Positions 33,801 through 48,800 are shown, counted from the stretch's first letter. The stretch: 64,000 bases of DNA from Hippopus hippopus (GCA_946811185.2 OX328112.1:17279215-17343214); one strand, 5' to 3'. The notes: generated from the letters alone by a model not told the origin. Program-made: numbers and translations.

Positions 33801-36800
33801 CTGCAAATGCTTTCAATTTCGACAGGGCTAAAATTTTGTCATCTGGTAAAGGGTTGATTGATTGATTGATTGTATTGTGTTTTCAACATTATTTCAGTTA
33901 TATCGCGGCGGCCAGTGCACCTATCCATGCTTTCCTGGAGTCTCTTTTACCAGTACTCTGCAGAACTTTCTTTCCAAGCCACTGGCTGCTTTCCCACATA
34001 ACCATCGTTGAAACAATGATCAGCGGTGGGAGAGGAATGAATCCTGTCGCAATGACTATCATCAATCCTCGGAGAGAAATTGGCCGAGCCAGGGATCCAA
34101 CCCGCGACCCCCTGTTCTCAAGTCCTGCACGCTACTGACTGAGCTACCGACTGAGTCTGGTAAAGGGTTAACCTGCTACATACAAGCCATATTTCTATGC
34201 ACTCTAAAAAAGTCTCAGTGATACAAAGCAAAAATATTCAAAGAAGATTAAAACTGCTTTCACCGAGTGAAAAGAAATGAGGGTTCAAACCCAATAGTAA
34301 GCAAAGATAAAAGAGATTATTTTCTAACCCTTTTCCTCATATCCCACGTTTTAACCACCATGAGAAGACTGAAAACATTGTGGGAAAAGGAGGAAATGCT
34401 GGTAACCGGTATTCTGTCCTGTTTCACGAATGTTTTTTTCCTTTCTGAAGCAAATCAAAAGTTTTAGCGGAACTGACTTTGTCAACAGCAGATGCTTTCA
34501 GTGTAGGCAAGTCTAAAATTTTGTTGTCTTGGTAAAAGTTAAAGCACAAGTCTGATAGATCATGAAGTCTGGGGAGGCATACTTCAATCTGAAATGTCAG
34601 CAATTCAGCACTTTTGTGACCAGTATGGGACCTTCTTGCGTCTTATATATGGTCATCAATGAAAACCCTCACTTGAAACAATAAAGTTGGAGGTGCGTCT
34701 TATAAGTGCAGGCGTCTGTAGTCAAGTATATATGGTGCACCTTATTGTCAAGTATATATGGAAATCTTAATGAAGGCTGTTGACTGAATTATCAGAAAAG
34801 GCTTTTACCTATTTATGTATTATATTTCAATTTCCTACAGAATTATTTGTTTTATTTTTAAACTTCAGAAATTCCCCAACAGCCTGTTCTAGTGGTTACT
34901 ATGCCCTTGCTGGTGTTGCTTCCTGTACACAATGTCCAGCCGGATCTGCCTGTCCTACAACAACTGCATTACCTGTAGCTTGTTCTGGAAGTAAGTTCAT
35001 ATGTAATCTCCTTAAAACTTATTGCCTTGTATATTTAAGGTATTATGTCTATCATTTATTCATCATCATGATCCTCCAGATGGTCATTAAGATTTCAGTG
35101 TAGGCGCAAGCATTCAATAACCAAGGGCATGTATCAAGGTTATTGAATGCTTGTGCATACACTGAAATCTTAATGACCACCTGAAGGATCATGATTACAA
35201 CATAATGATAGATGGATAACCTTAAAACTTATTTGGAGTGGAATACTTAAGAAATACCCTTATAAAGTAGAGGTAATCAACATGAGGTACAGTACACATG
35301 TATAACCCATTATCGATTAATCCTGTATTTCAACAACTCCGAGAAAGAAAACATTGTGGGAAAAAAAGAAAATGCTTGTAACCAGCGTTTTCTCCATTTT
35401 TCCACTATGTTTTCTTACCATTTAGAATAAAACAAACCCATTTATATGAGCTGCATTTGATTTGTTGTCTTGCAAATGCTCTCATTTTGGACAAGTCGAA
35501 AAATTTTGTTGTATCATATCTAAACTTAATACCTCTTAAACTAAAACTCATTTCAAGTAGAACTTTACCAACATTTTAGTATGGGTTATCCAGATGAGTT
35601 ATGGCTTAATACATGAATATACAGGAAAAAATAGTGGCAATAGGAGTTATTGCCCATTGCAAGCATAGTCTCCTTTTGCCACAATATGTTCAAATGCAGA
35701 GAATGCTATATGTTAGAGAACAGTTACCTGCATGAAGTTATAAGTTAGAATTTCTAACATAGATTGGTTCTTTTAACAAAGGGGATTTACGTTGATGTCT
35801 TTTTCAGTGAAGGCATTGAAGGCAAAATAAATTTGAGCCGTGCTCTGTGAAAAGGGGGCTTAATGCATCTGCGAAAAGTATCGACCCAGGTCAGCCTGCG
35901 CAGTCCGCGCAGGCTGACCTGGGCCGAAACTTTTCGCTATGGGTCAATTTTCTGTATGTCCAAGGACCAGTCTACCTCATGAATAAGTCAGTTGTTAAAA
36001 AAAGTGGCTATTATGGATCCGTAAGTATGTGATGGCTTGCTTGGTATGATGGATTACGGAGATGCATTAAGCCCCCTTTTACCAGAGCATGGCTCATTTT
36101 GAGATGTCATATAAAAGAGAAATGCTCAAAAAGCAATTTAGTATTTGTAAAATGTGTTATACATGTAGCCCTTTGATTCATTTTGTTATTGAAGGTTATT
36201 CAAAATAGTGTGACCTACAGATAGATTGATTAATAATAACTTTTTCTTCATTTGCTACTGTGTATTTGAAAGTTGTTTGCTGTAAGATGAAAAGGTTGTC
36301 TGCTAGGGAATGTGTTGTTCATTTTTGTTTTAGAGACTGCATGCAACACTTTTAGTTGTTGATAAGTTAAGATGCAGAAATTGGAAATATCTAAAAAAAA
36401 AAGTGGAATGGATCTAAAAGATAGGCCACATAAATTATTAGGTACTAGAAAGTCAAAAAAACAATGTGGCTGGCATGTCAAAAATTGTTCAGAATACATA
36501 TTTTGCTTTTGTCATGTTGTTTATAACTAATTAGCTGATGTTTTTCTAAATGCATCCACCAAATAAACCGAGTAACAGCCAAACATTGTGCATGGTGGAA
36601 ATAATTTTCTTTGTCTTTTTTTCCCACATAGCTGAATATTCAGCAGCTGGTTCCACAACTTGTACTTCCTGTCCAGCTGGGTACCAGTGCAGTGGTTCCA
36701 CTTCTACAGCTTGTGCTGCTGGGGAGTACAGTTCAGCAGGGTGTAAGTATGGGGGAGGATTCTTGGGACTTAAATTCTTATATTTCTTAAATTTTTCTCT

Positions 36801-39800
36801 TAACCCTTTACCAAACAACTTAATTTTAGGCAGGTCTGTGTTAAAAGCATGTGCAGAGAAAATAAATATGTTTGGGTCTAGTTATGGGATTACATACTGT
36901 CTGTGAAAGGGTAAAAAACATTGTGGGAAAAGGAGAAAATGCTGGTTGCCAGCATTTTCTCCTTTTTCCACAATGTTTTATAAAGTTCTTGGTTGTTGAA
37001 ACTTGGGATTATTTGGTAAAGAGTTAATCCTATGATGTTGTCCTTTTTTGCTGCTGCCCTTTGTTGTTGTACCTGAGCATGAAATACTGAAAGGAAGGTA
37101 TTTGATGGGTGAGGTGTCTTTCATTCACAATTTATGATTTGTTGTCCATCTTGCAATATCAAAACCTGTGGGCCAATTTGTAAAAAGCTTTACAGTAGTA
37201 GTCCTTGGGTAATGGTAGTTGGTAAGAGTCCATGAAATATCAGATAGAACCAATCATAAACTATCGAGAAAGAAATACTGAGACAAAAAGTAACAGTACA
37301 AACATGATTCAATCTGATACTTTTATTAGGGGCATGTGCCCAGCCCCGGTAGCTCAGTCAGTAGCATACAGGACTTGAGAACAGGAGTCGTGGGTTTGAT
37401 CACTGGCTCGGCTAATTTCTTTCCGAGGATTGATAATAGTCATTGCGACAGAATTCATTCCTCTCTCACCACTGACCATTGTTTCAACGATGGTTATGTG
37501 GGAAAGCAGTAAGTGGCTTGGAAAGAATATCATGCGGTGCACTGGTAAAAGAAAATCCAGGAAAGTATGGATAGGTGCACTGGCTGCCGCGATATAACTG
37601 AAATAATGTTGAAAACTGTTAAACACCATTTAATCAATAAATTTTTAAGGGCATGTGCGATAGACTTTCCAAACATGTATGAAACCTGCATTTTGTCCTT
37701 TTCTCACAATATTTTCTACCCTTTCAAAAGTATCCCATCATTTGAGACACTTTTAATTTGTTGTCCGCAAATGCTTCCAATTTGGATAAATCTAAAATTT
37801 TGTTGTCTGTTAAAGAGTTAACTAGCTTTAAGTTTCTCTAACCACCATTTCTTCTTTACAGCAACATCTTGTACAACTTGCACAGCTGGGAATTACTGTC
37901 CAGTTGGAGCCTCCACAGAGACACCATGTTCAACAGGATATTACAGTGTGGCAGGAGCAGAATTCTGTACCATTTGTCCCGCGGGATACTACTGTCCTGA
38001 CACAGCAACACAAACTGCTTGTCCGTCGGGACAATACAGTGAACAGGGATCTACATCATGTACGAATTGTCCTGCAGGTAAGGAAATGACCTTTAACCTT
38101 ATGGTAGCCTAGTACAACTCAGTGCACATTTGCAGACAGTTAAGATCAAGATCAGGCTGCACAAAATGTGCAGTTTTGTCTTTGATTGACACTGTCTGAT
38201 AGGGTGAGATTTTCCCAGCAGAAAGAAGTTTGAAATCAAAATGTTTGGATTATTACTTATGGCTGGTTGTTTTATGTTTTGAATGTTGTTGAATTGTAAA
38301 AGCCAAATAGCAGGAATTGTGTGGAAGGAGGCCTAATTTATGAAATAATGATAGAATGGCCTTTCTCTTTAACCTTGAGCTTGCTAGATAAGTTAAATAA
38401 AATTTTCCAGCCCAATTTCAATTCATTTTTGTGATGAAAAATATCTCCTTATTGGACAGTGTAGATCCAAGATCAGACTGCACGTTCCATGCAGTCTGAT
38501 CTTGATCTACACTGTCCACAAAAGGTTCTTGAGTCATGTTTAGCACCTGAAGGGGTTGAATAGGGTCACAGTGGTGAAGGGGCAGATCATTGGCCTCTCA
38601 CATCAGAAGTTCTGGAACTGGAATCCTGTGATGAGCAGGGTGAACTTTTGGATCTGCCCACTTCAGCATGCTTGTACTAGCTAGGTTTTTTTAGAGGCAA
38701 ACATCGAAGGTGATTGATCTAAGTTGTAAGAACTTATTCCATGATTGCTGTTAAATAAATAGGTTTAAAGTAAAGCTAGGAGTTAAGGGATGAACTCTTT
38801 ACCCCATGAGGAAAATCTAATTTTGACAAATTGTCTGAATACATTAAAGAAAAAATAATAAGACTTGAATCCAGGCTAGTTTCAGGCACATGACATATAG
38901 CAGTACCTAAAAATCCAATAACTCACCACCTTTTCATTGCTACAGGAAAACAGTGTCTGTCGGCTGATTCTACCCCAACTGATTGTGCATCAGGTACCTA
39001 CAACCTAGAGTCCTCAACTACAGCCTGTGTGGTTTGTCCAGGAGGCTACTACTGTGCCCTTACTACTGTGGCACCTGTAGCCTGTGCTGCAGGTACAAAT
39101 CTCCAACTATCAACCATTCTTATGACTTAGAAAGATGTAAAACTTACAGATTACCATATTAACCTTTTACCAGATGACAGAATTTTAGACTTGTCCAAAT
39201 ATAAACCATTCCCAGATTACAATTAAGATATGTATGTCTCAAATGGTGGAGTTTATCTTTGGTAGGCTAGAAAATATTGTTGCAAAAAAGAGAAAGTGCT
39301 GGTTACCTGTGATGTTTTTAAAAAATCGTATTGTTTAGGGTTGTTAGAACTGGGGATTGTTTGGTAAAGGGTTAAAAATGACAATTAACTCATTACCAAA
39401 CGACACAATTTTAGGTTTGTCAAATAGAAAGCATTTGCAGACGAAAAAATAAAAGTCACTGAAAATTTGAAAATTGTTTTGTGAAGGGTAGAAAACATTG
39501 TGGGAAAAGGAGAAAATGCTGGTTACCAGCATTTTCTCCTTTTCCCACAATGTTTTCTAAAGGCTTCTTTTTCAGGGTCGTCAAAAGTAGGGATTATGTG
39601 GTAATGGGTTAAGATATGTCTCAAATGGTGGAGTTTATCTTTGGTAGGCAAGAAAACATTGTTGCAAAAAGGAGAAAGTGCTGGTTACCTGTGATGTTTT
39701 TAAAAAATCTCATTGTTTAGGGTTGTTAGAACTGGGGATTGTTTGGTAAAGGGTTAAAAAATGAAAAAAAGTAATTGTAAGTAAGAATCTTTTGTTGAGA

Positions 39801-42800
39801 TTATAGACAAAATGGATTCGAAATAGTTAAAAAATAACTTTTGAAAATGTTGAAAAGAAATTTTTGAAAGATCGTTTATAATTGGAATCTTTTGTTGACA
39901 TAAAAAGAAATTTTTACACAAAAAGAACTTGAAACAGGGAAGAGAAAGTTTTGAAAATGTAAAAAAAGAATTGTTTTGAAAGTTTGTTTATAATTTGTTG
40001 ACATGAACAGAGATTTTAGACAAAGTTGAATTTGAAATAGGGTAAAAAAAGTTACAGAGAAGTACAGCAAATATGATAGTATGATTAACAGTTTCAGCTT
40101 TATGGGAGTTGTTGGTAACATTGATATGACCATACATGTATAGTTTTGTCATATTTAGAGTTTAACTGTTTAATGACTTAATTTTGGACTTTTCTGAATC
40201 AAAACCATTCTCAGATGACAAATCTAAGAATTGGCTCATTGGCTTGGGTTTATCTTTAACCCTTTACCACACAATCCCAAGTTTTAATGACCCTGAGGAT
40301 GAAGCCTCTTCTCTTGAAAATATAGTGGGAAAAGGAGAAAATGAGGGTACACAGTGTTTTCTCCTTTTCTTACAATGTTTTCTACCCATCAGTGACAAAT
40401 TTCATAATTTGAACCTCATTTGAATTGTTGTCTTTAAGTACTTTAAATTTGGATAAGTCTATGTATTTGTCGGTTGGTAAAGAGTTAAAAGGGTAGAAAA
40501 CATTGTGAGAAAAGGAGAAACTGCTGATTCTCTCCTCTTTCCACAATGTTTTCAAAGGCCTTTTTCCTTACAGTTGTTAATATCTCAGAGTATGTGGAAA
40601 AGGTTTTAGATGATCAGGGCATTCTTAATTTCATTCCTTCTTAGTCTTTTTCAAGATTTACAGTGTAACTGTTCTGTTCAACCAATCAGAAATTGCATTA
40701 CTCTGAAATTTAAAGAATTCTTGATGATTAGACTAAGAATGATTGATTGGTGAATACAGGCACAGTTATTATGCTTGTGTTTTTGGAATTTTAGTATCAG
40801 TCGTATGCTTTCGATCTCTTTTAACCCTTAGGCTTCTAAGCATGACTCAAGAACCTTTTGCAGATGGTATAGATCAGGAACTGACTGCACAGATGTGTGG
40901 TCTGATCTTGGATCTACAATGTCTGATAAGGAGGTATTTTTCCCTCAAAATAACTTTGAAATAGCATCATTTGGGTTTTTATTATCAGCTTATTTAGCAG
41001 GTTAAGAATTAACAATCTTATTCTTTTCTATCTAGGTTATATTAGTGGTAATGCCTCAACTTCATGCACTGCTTGCCCAGCTGGCTATGCTTGCCCAGAT
41101 AACACAGACCCCAGTCAGAATTACCAGTGTACAGACGGATCGTATTCAGGCATTCTAGAGACCACATGCACAGTCTGTCCAGCTGGCTCAAAGTGTCCAA
41201 CAAAAATGTGAGTACCAAGTAGATGTTCAATCCTGAGATGACACCTAGTTTATTTATTCAGTCATCATTTACTTAACTCTTTACTGGATGGCAAAAGTTT
41301 AGAATTACCTGAATCAAAAGCATTTGCAGTCTATATATGAAATGGGGCTCCATGGATTGGATTTGTCTTTCAAAGGATACAAAATATTGTGAGAAAAGGA
41401 GAAAATGCAGCTCACCAGCATTTTCTCCTGTTTGACTCAGTGTTTTCTAAAAGCTTCCTGCATAGAGTCCTTAACCCTTTACCACACAACAAAATTTTAG
41501 ACTTGTCCAAATTCAAAGGATGTGCAGTCTACTAATTAAATATGGCTCAAATGGTAGAACTTGTCTTTGATAGGGTAGAAAACATTGTGGGAAAAGGAGA
41601 GAATGCTGGTTACCAGTTTTTTCTCTATTTCCCTTAATGTTTTCAAAATCCTTCTTCTTTAAATTTGTTAAAACTTGTGATTGTGCAGTAGAGGGTTATA
41701 ATTCAGAATTGTAGAAAAGGTTTAATTTAGGCCTCTGGCCTATGATGCAAGACAAAAGCTCATGTATTATAAAACGTACAATCTCTGCTGCTGTCAACAC
41801 TACAGATATAAGTGGGTATACAGTGAATAGTTTAACTTTTTACCACACAACAAAATTTTGGACTGGACCAAATTGAAAGGATTTGCAGACGATAATTTAA
41901 GGTAGCTTAAATGGTGATTAATGTATTTCATAGGGTAGAAAACATTGTTGGAAAAGGAGAAAATGCTGGTTACCAGCATTTTCTCCTTTTCCCACAATGT
42001 TTTCAAAAGCTGTCATTCCAAGGTTTGTCAAAACTTGGGATTGTGCGGTAAAAGGTTAGGAAACCTAGTTTATCTAAAGTCTTAAATCACTCATAAGGGG
42101 TATAGAACTCTTTTCTTTCTTGCCCTACTGTCATTTACTATTTTTTGAAAACATTGTTGGAAACAGAGTAATTGCTTTAACATTGTATCAATCATAGTTA
42201 CATGGGAAAGAATTTTGTGCATGGTAGTGTTGAAAGAAACTCTAGGAAAGCATGAATAGGTGCACTTGCTGTCACAATTTTACTGAAATAATGTTGAAAA
42301 CAGAATCAAACAGTTAAAACAAATGTACTAACGATACAATACAGCTAAATATGACTTTTTTTCTGCAGTGATACTACACCCATCACCTGTCCAGCTGGCT
42401 TTTATTCATTGGGCAATGCCACAGACTGCACAAGATGTCCCGCTGGACAGAAATGTCCAAATGCGGATGGTACTGGGATTGAGAACTGTGTAGCTGGCAC
42501 ATACTCAGAGGCCGGGGCAACAACCTGTACGGATTGTCCAGCTGGTTATGCCTGTCCATCGACCAACTCCAGTCAGCTGACAGAATGTTCGGAAGGATAT
42601 TATGCTGAAGCCAAGTCAACAGCTTGTACCCCTTGCCCAGCAGGATCGTAAGTTTTATTTTCAGCTGGGCTTTTTCAAAGAAACATAGACAAATCACCAT
42701 AGTCATTTAGTGAAGAGTTGATCCTTACCACACAAGCCCGAGTTTTAATGACCATGGGGAAAACAGCTTTGTGAAACATTGTGGTAAAAAAAGAAAAAGC

Positions 42801-45800
42801 TGGTTAGTGGAATTTTCTCCTTTAACTACCATGTTTTCTTCCCTTTGAATAACAAACCCTATCATTTGAACCACACTTAAATTGTCCTTTTTATTTTTGC
42901 AGATGTTTTTAAATTGGCCGGGTCGAAAGTTTTGTTTTGAAGTAAAGAGTTAAGAGGGACACATACATCTTTTATAGATATCTTGTTTCTGTTTTACAGC
43001 TGGTGCCCAACAACTCTGGCTGCCACTGAGATAGCCTGTGTTGCTGGTACTTATTCCATTGGTGCACAGAAAACCTGCACTCTTTGTCCTGCAGGCTATG
43101 AATGTCCAAATACAGACCAGAATACAACGTAAGTCTGTTTTGTCATTTTGTTCAATTTTAACCTTTAAAGTGCCTTTCACGGCTGTAGTTGCTTTTGCGG
43201 CCAGTGTAGATCAGAATCAGACTGCACATTTTGTGCAGTCTGATCTCCAATCTACACTGTCTGTTTCACTAAATCTTAATAGACAAAGGCAACCATCATA
43301 TTGAATGTTTTTATCAGAATGTTTTCAGAAGGCTTCTTTCCCAGGTTCGTTAAAAGTCGGCATTGTGCTATAAAAGGTTAATAGGTTATTTCTGTTAGCT
43401 AATTCAATAATTTTTTTTGTTAAAATCTGTGCTAGTAGCATTACTCTTGCCTCACCTTAAAGCCCCATGTCCTCTTCATTTTTTTTTTGGCTCAAGAGGT
43501 TAAGAAATAATTTAGATTAAGGGGAAAAAAAACACAGAAATCAGTAATGCCAAACTGATAAGGCACATTTTTGTTTATGGAGAGTCCGTGTTAAAAATAG
43601 CCACACCAAAAATAGATGGAGATAGAGAGGTGCCGGCATAGTAGGAAGTAAACAATATATCAAAGATGGTGTTCACAAGTAACATCAAACTGAGCAACAA
43701 AAATGCTTTGGGGGAAAAATTTGTTGTACATGCAATTTTTTTTTATTTTAAGACATCCTTGCAATATGCAAATTACCTCACACCTCATTACCATATTTCA
43801 GGTCTTGCCTTGAAATATACACGAAGGGAATTTTCCATAAATGTTCCATTAATTTAAGCTTCAGTCAAGTAAACAACGTTCTGATGTCTTTTCTGAAACT
43901 ATTGTCTACCTTTTAAACAGATTACATATATTTCACGGACCCATTTTCAGCTCAGCTGTTTTTGAAGAAAACAACTAGTTATTGTCATAGCCCTGGCGGT
44001 GTTGCCTGTGTTGTTGTCAGCATTGTCATAGTTGTCGTTGTGGTGCAAAAGCTTTGATATTTTGTAATATCTCTGTTATTAATAAAGATATTTACTTAAG
44101 ACTTGAACAAGTTGTTAACTATTAAAAGGGGAATTCATACAACAGGGGCAGGTAGCCATCAAAATATTTTTGACACAGTTATGCCCCTTTTTCAACTTAG
44201 AATTTTCACTGAAAATCAAGCACTTGCAGCCAAGTGCTGGCACCTGCATACAGTGCTCTTGTTTCATCAAAGAGAGCGTGGGGCTGTAAGAGTTTACTTT
44301 CTGATGAAGATCTCTGTGAACTTTCTACTTTCAGAACTGCTTGCCAGCCAGGCTACTACTCGCTGGGGTCACAGAGTCAGTGTACTCTCTGTGCTGAAGG
44401 AGAATTTTGTGCAACCACTATTGATAGGGGAGAGCCCTGTAGGAATGACGGGGAATACAGTGATGCCGGATCGACAAATTGTACAACATGCGAGGCTGGC
44501 TATTACTGTCCAAACTTTAAAGGTACAGTAAAATCTGTCGTAGTGCCTACCTCTATTAAAGTAACAATAGCTGCCAAAAGTAAACAAGATAGGTGTTATA
44601 ACACATTTAAATTAAAATCATACCATTTAAAAATATCGAAATTATTGAGGACAATTCTGCTAATGTATGGTCGGTGCAAGTGTTAGTCTCTTGCAGAGAA
44701 ATTAATTTCAAACCCTGGTTAAAAGTTGCCAGATCACTGTATCTTTTGTTTACTCTTTGCCTGATTCTGAAATTGATTTTTCTGCCAGTGACTGACACTT
44801 GGACAGACCACACAATAACAGATTCAGTCATCTTAGCAATATTTTCCATACTTTAAAACAGTATGATTTAAATCTAAATACATTGTTTTGTGGCCACAAT
44901 TGGGCTTTTAACTATTCACTAAATGACAAAATTCTGGACTGATCAAATTTAAAAGCATTTGACGACAAATTCAAGTAGATTCATATGATGAGATTTGTCT
45001 CTTAAAGGGAAGAAAACACTGTGGGGGGAAAAAGAAAGTGCTGTTTACCAGCATTTTCTTCTTTTCCCACAATATTTTCCAAAGGCTTTTTCTTGGGGGT
45101 AGTTTAAACATGGTATTGTTTGGTAAAGGGTTTACCAAGCAACCTGTACTTACGCTTCACCAAACAATTCCGAGTTTTAATAACCTTGCAGAAGAAGCCT
45201 TTTGAAAACATGGTGGAAAAAAGAAAATGCTGGTAACTAGCATTTTCTCCTTTTCCCATGATGTTTTCTACACTTTCTCATGCTAAACCCATTATTTGAA
45301 CCTTTCTCACAAGTAGAAATGTACCTTTACTTAGCCAGCACCCGTCATAAGGTAGCATATTTTGCACGTCTCTTGAGTGCTTGCTAAATACAGTTAGGAC
45401 TCGAAACAAAATGATAAAATTTCAAATTTAAAGCATTGGCTGATAATGAATGAAATATGGCTCAAATGATGAGAATTGTCTTCCAAAGGATACCAGCATT
45501 TCCTTATTTTGCGACAATGTTTTCAAGAGCCTACTACCATGAGGTTGTAAAAATACAGGATCATTTGGCAACAGGTAAAACTGCTTTAAACATGTATATT
45601 GATTGAAAATTTCGAGCCAGAGGTAAAAACCTGATTTTACTGTCATGAAATTAAAATTTTTCCCTTGGTATGATATAAAAAACATTGTGGGTAAAGAAGC
45701 CATTACTGATAACAGGCAGTTGTCCCTGTTCTCACAATTTTTTAAGATGATAATATGTCATTGAAGGGGGCATTGCAACTTATATTACAGACAGATCCAG

Positions 45801-48800
45801 TGTTAAAGCAAAAAAGCTTCTGAAAATTTTGTGATAAAAGGAGAAAATAATGGAAATCAATATTTTCTCCTTTTCCAACAATGTTTCTACCCTTTCAAAG
45901 ACAAAACCCATCATTTGATCCATATTTTATAAAATTATGTTTCCTGAAAATGCCTTCAGTATGGACAAGCCTAAAATTTTAACCCTTTACCACACAATGA
46001 CGCCTTTTGACGCCCCTGAAGAAGAGGCCTTTTGAAAACATTGTGGAAAAAGGAGAAAATGCTGGTAACCAGCATTTTCTCCTTTTCCCACAAAGTTTTC
46101 TACCCTATCAAAGAAAAGTTGCGTCATATGAGCCACTATGAAATTGTCTTCTGCAAATGCTTTCAATTTCAGTAGGTCTTATATTTTGCCGTTTGGTAAA
46201 GGGTTAATCTGACAATGATATTTTAAACTTATCCAAATAATAAGCAGAGAACAAATGGCTGAAATGGTGGTATTTGTCTTTGAAAGGAAAAAAAAAAATG
46301 TGGGAAAAAGGAGAAAATGCTGGTAACCAGCATTTTCTCCTTTTCATGCCATGTTTTCAAAAGTGTTCTTCCTCAGACTTACTAAAAGACAGAATTGTTG
46401 GTAAAGTTCTAGGGAATACTTTAATGATTCATGTATGTATAATTTCAGCCTCATTTAAACAACAATGCCCAGCAGGTTATTACTCAACAGCTGGTGCCAC
46501 TGCCTGTCTCCCATGTAATCCTGGATACCGGTGTCAGATGGGCTCTGACACAGCGTCACCACTGACGGATCAGTGTGACCAAGGCGGATGGTGTGACGGA
46601 GAGTTGTTCCACGCTTGTCCTGCAGGCACATATAACCCTCTAAACACTTCAACATCAATTGATGCCTGTGTTCTATGTCCCCCAGGTATGTTATATTCTA
46701 GATACACCGAAATCATGGACAGTAAAACCTGTGTTACTTGCCACCTTTTGTAAAACCACCTTTGTAACACAGTACCCTATCTATATCAGACTGCAAAAAA
46801 GATACAGTCAGATCTTTGATCTACATGTACTCTGTCCATTTTGCTTGGACATTGTGGAAAAAAGCAACCTCAAAATTGCCATTACTTGGGTCTCACTTCT
46901 TGATTGAAATTCCTGTTAGGTTTAGTCAGATCTCTTTACCAGATAACATAATTTTAACCTTGTCCAAATCAAGAGCATCAGCAGAAGAAAATTAGTATTG
47001 CTAAAGCCTGGTACACACAGTAAGATTTGTTTCATGAAATTAATCTAAGATATTTTTGTATCATAATGCACTTCTGTACAGACACTAATACAAATCTTAT
47101 GTTACTCTTCATACCCATTTCCTCACCAGAATTACCGTTATGCTAATGTGTAGATCTAGTGTCAAAATGGTGCTTGCAGAGCAAGATGAACTGATCATGG
47201 CATTATACATGATAGTTATTGCTAATGCGTCGGAAAACTTCCTCTCCATGCCATTGTTCTGTAAGTCTTTCAATGTCCTTGTTTGAAAATACCTTGTCTA
47301 TCATTTTTGTGTATCATGATGTACAGATGTACAGGTAACTCTCCTTCCAGGAAATGCTAAGCTGCGATTGGCTGATACTCTTATACGAACTTAGGAAAAA
47401 GAGCATTGCTCTAAACATAATACAGTTTTATGAAACTCCAGAAAATCTTATAATACTTGTATTAGGGATGTACAGACAGTAAGATTTGTCTCAGATACAA
47501 AAATATCTGAGATTAGTCTTACTGTGTGTTCCGAGCTTTAAATGATGGATTGGTCTTTGCAGGGGTAGAAAAAATTCTGGATAAAGAGAAATTGCAAGTT
47601 TCCAATGATTTTTCCATTTTCAAAATACTTTTATAAAAGCCTTCTTCCATTGGGACTTTTAAATGTGGAGTTGTTTGGTAAAGGGTTAAAGAAGTCTTTG
47701 TAAACCAGCCAGCTGTCATAAGAGGCCAGGTTTGTTTCTATCTTTGGTTGGTTGTTTCAGACAGGTTTTCACTGTGATTGATATATGACCTGCAACATGC
47801 GAAAAGGGGCATTTGGACATTTGCGTAAAGTGTCGTCTCGGATCAGCCTGCGCAGTCCGTGCAGGCTAATCCGAGACGGCACTTTCTGTTTACATGTAAT
47901 TTTCTGTTTTGAGCAAGTCTATTGTAGCACAAAATCTAATGTAGTCGTAAAGTGCCGTCTTGGATTAGCCTGAGCAGACTGCGCAGGCTGCTCCGAGACG
48001 ACACTTTACACAAATGTCTGAATGCCCCTTTTCGCGTGTTGCAAGCCATATATGTGATAATAAGATTGAGCCATGTTCTGGCAAAATGGGGCATCTCAAG
48101 ATGCATCATACCAGGCAAGTCATCACATAATCATGGATCCAGAAAGTCCATTTTGTCCAACAACCGACTGAACATTGAAGTAAAGTGGTCCTTTGACATG
48201 CACAAATTTGACCAAGTGGAAAAAGTTTTGGCCCAGGTCAGCCTGTGCAGTCTGCACAGGCTGACTGTAGTCGATACTTTTTGCAGATGCATGAAACCTC
48301 CTTTCCATAGAGCATGGCTTGATTGTATGCGATGACTTGTCATTTTGTAAAGAGTTAACCCTTTTCCTCACAAAGATGAGTTTTGACAACTGTACAAAAG
48401 GCTTTGAAAATATTTTGGGAAATGGGAAAATGCTGGTTACTAGAATTTTCTCCATTTCCCACAGTGTTTACTACTTATTCAAGGTCAGATATTATTATTT
48501 GAACTATGTTTGAATTGTCATCTGCAAATGCTTTATGATATGAACTAGTCTAGAATGTTTATGTTTGGCAAAAAGTTTATTTGAAAACTTATATCTTATG
48601 TGTCGTGCCGAGCCCGGGTAGCTCAGTTGATAGCGCACAGGGCTTGAGAACTCGTTCCCCGGCTCGGCCAATTTCTTTCTGAGGATTGATGATAGTCATT
48701 GCGACAGGATTCATTCCTCTCTCACCGCTGACCATTGTTACCACGATGGTTATGTGGGAAAGCAGCCAGTGGCTTAGAAAGAATATTGTGTGGAGTACTG

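Larger units (their letters stand above)
34991..36631. other. Intron 8 contents
   Basis: It holds a long palindrome at 35034-35226, a MITE-A at about 35308-35525, a weak MITE-A core near 35620-35690 and MITE-C 35834-36096. 36100-36630 shows nothing recognised. Confidence 0.75.

Noticed and set aside
46686..46753. Extension of exon 16 past the donor (reads on to a stop near 46751)
   Set aside because: GTATGT gives a good donor and exon 17 continues the module in frame. The read-through adds no CPxG motif, though an alternative short end cannot be excluded.
48608..48680. tRNA gene candidates at SINE heads (also 3863, 4911, 10455, 37341, 34080)
   Set aside because: Each tRNA-like stretch is followed by the conserved SINE body and tail, and the arms are imperfect, so they are SINE promoters and not tRNA genes.
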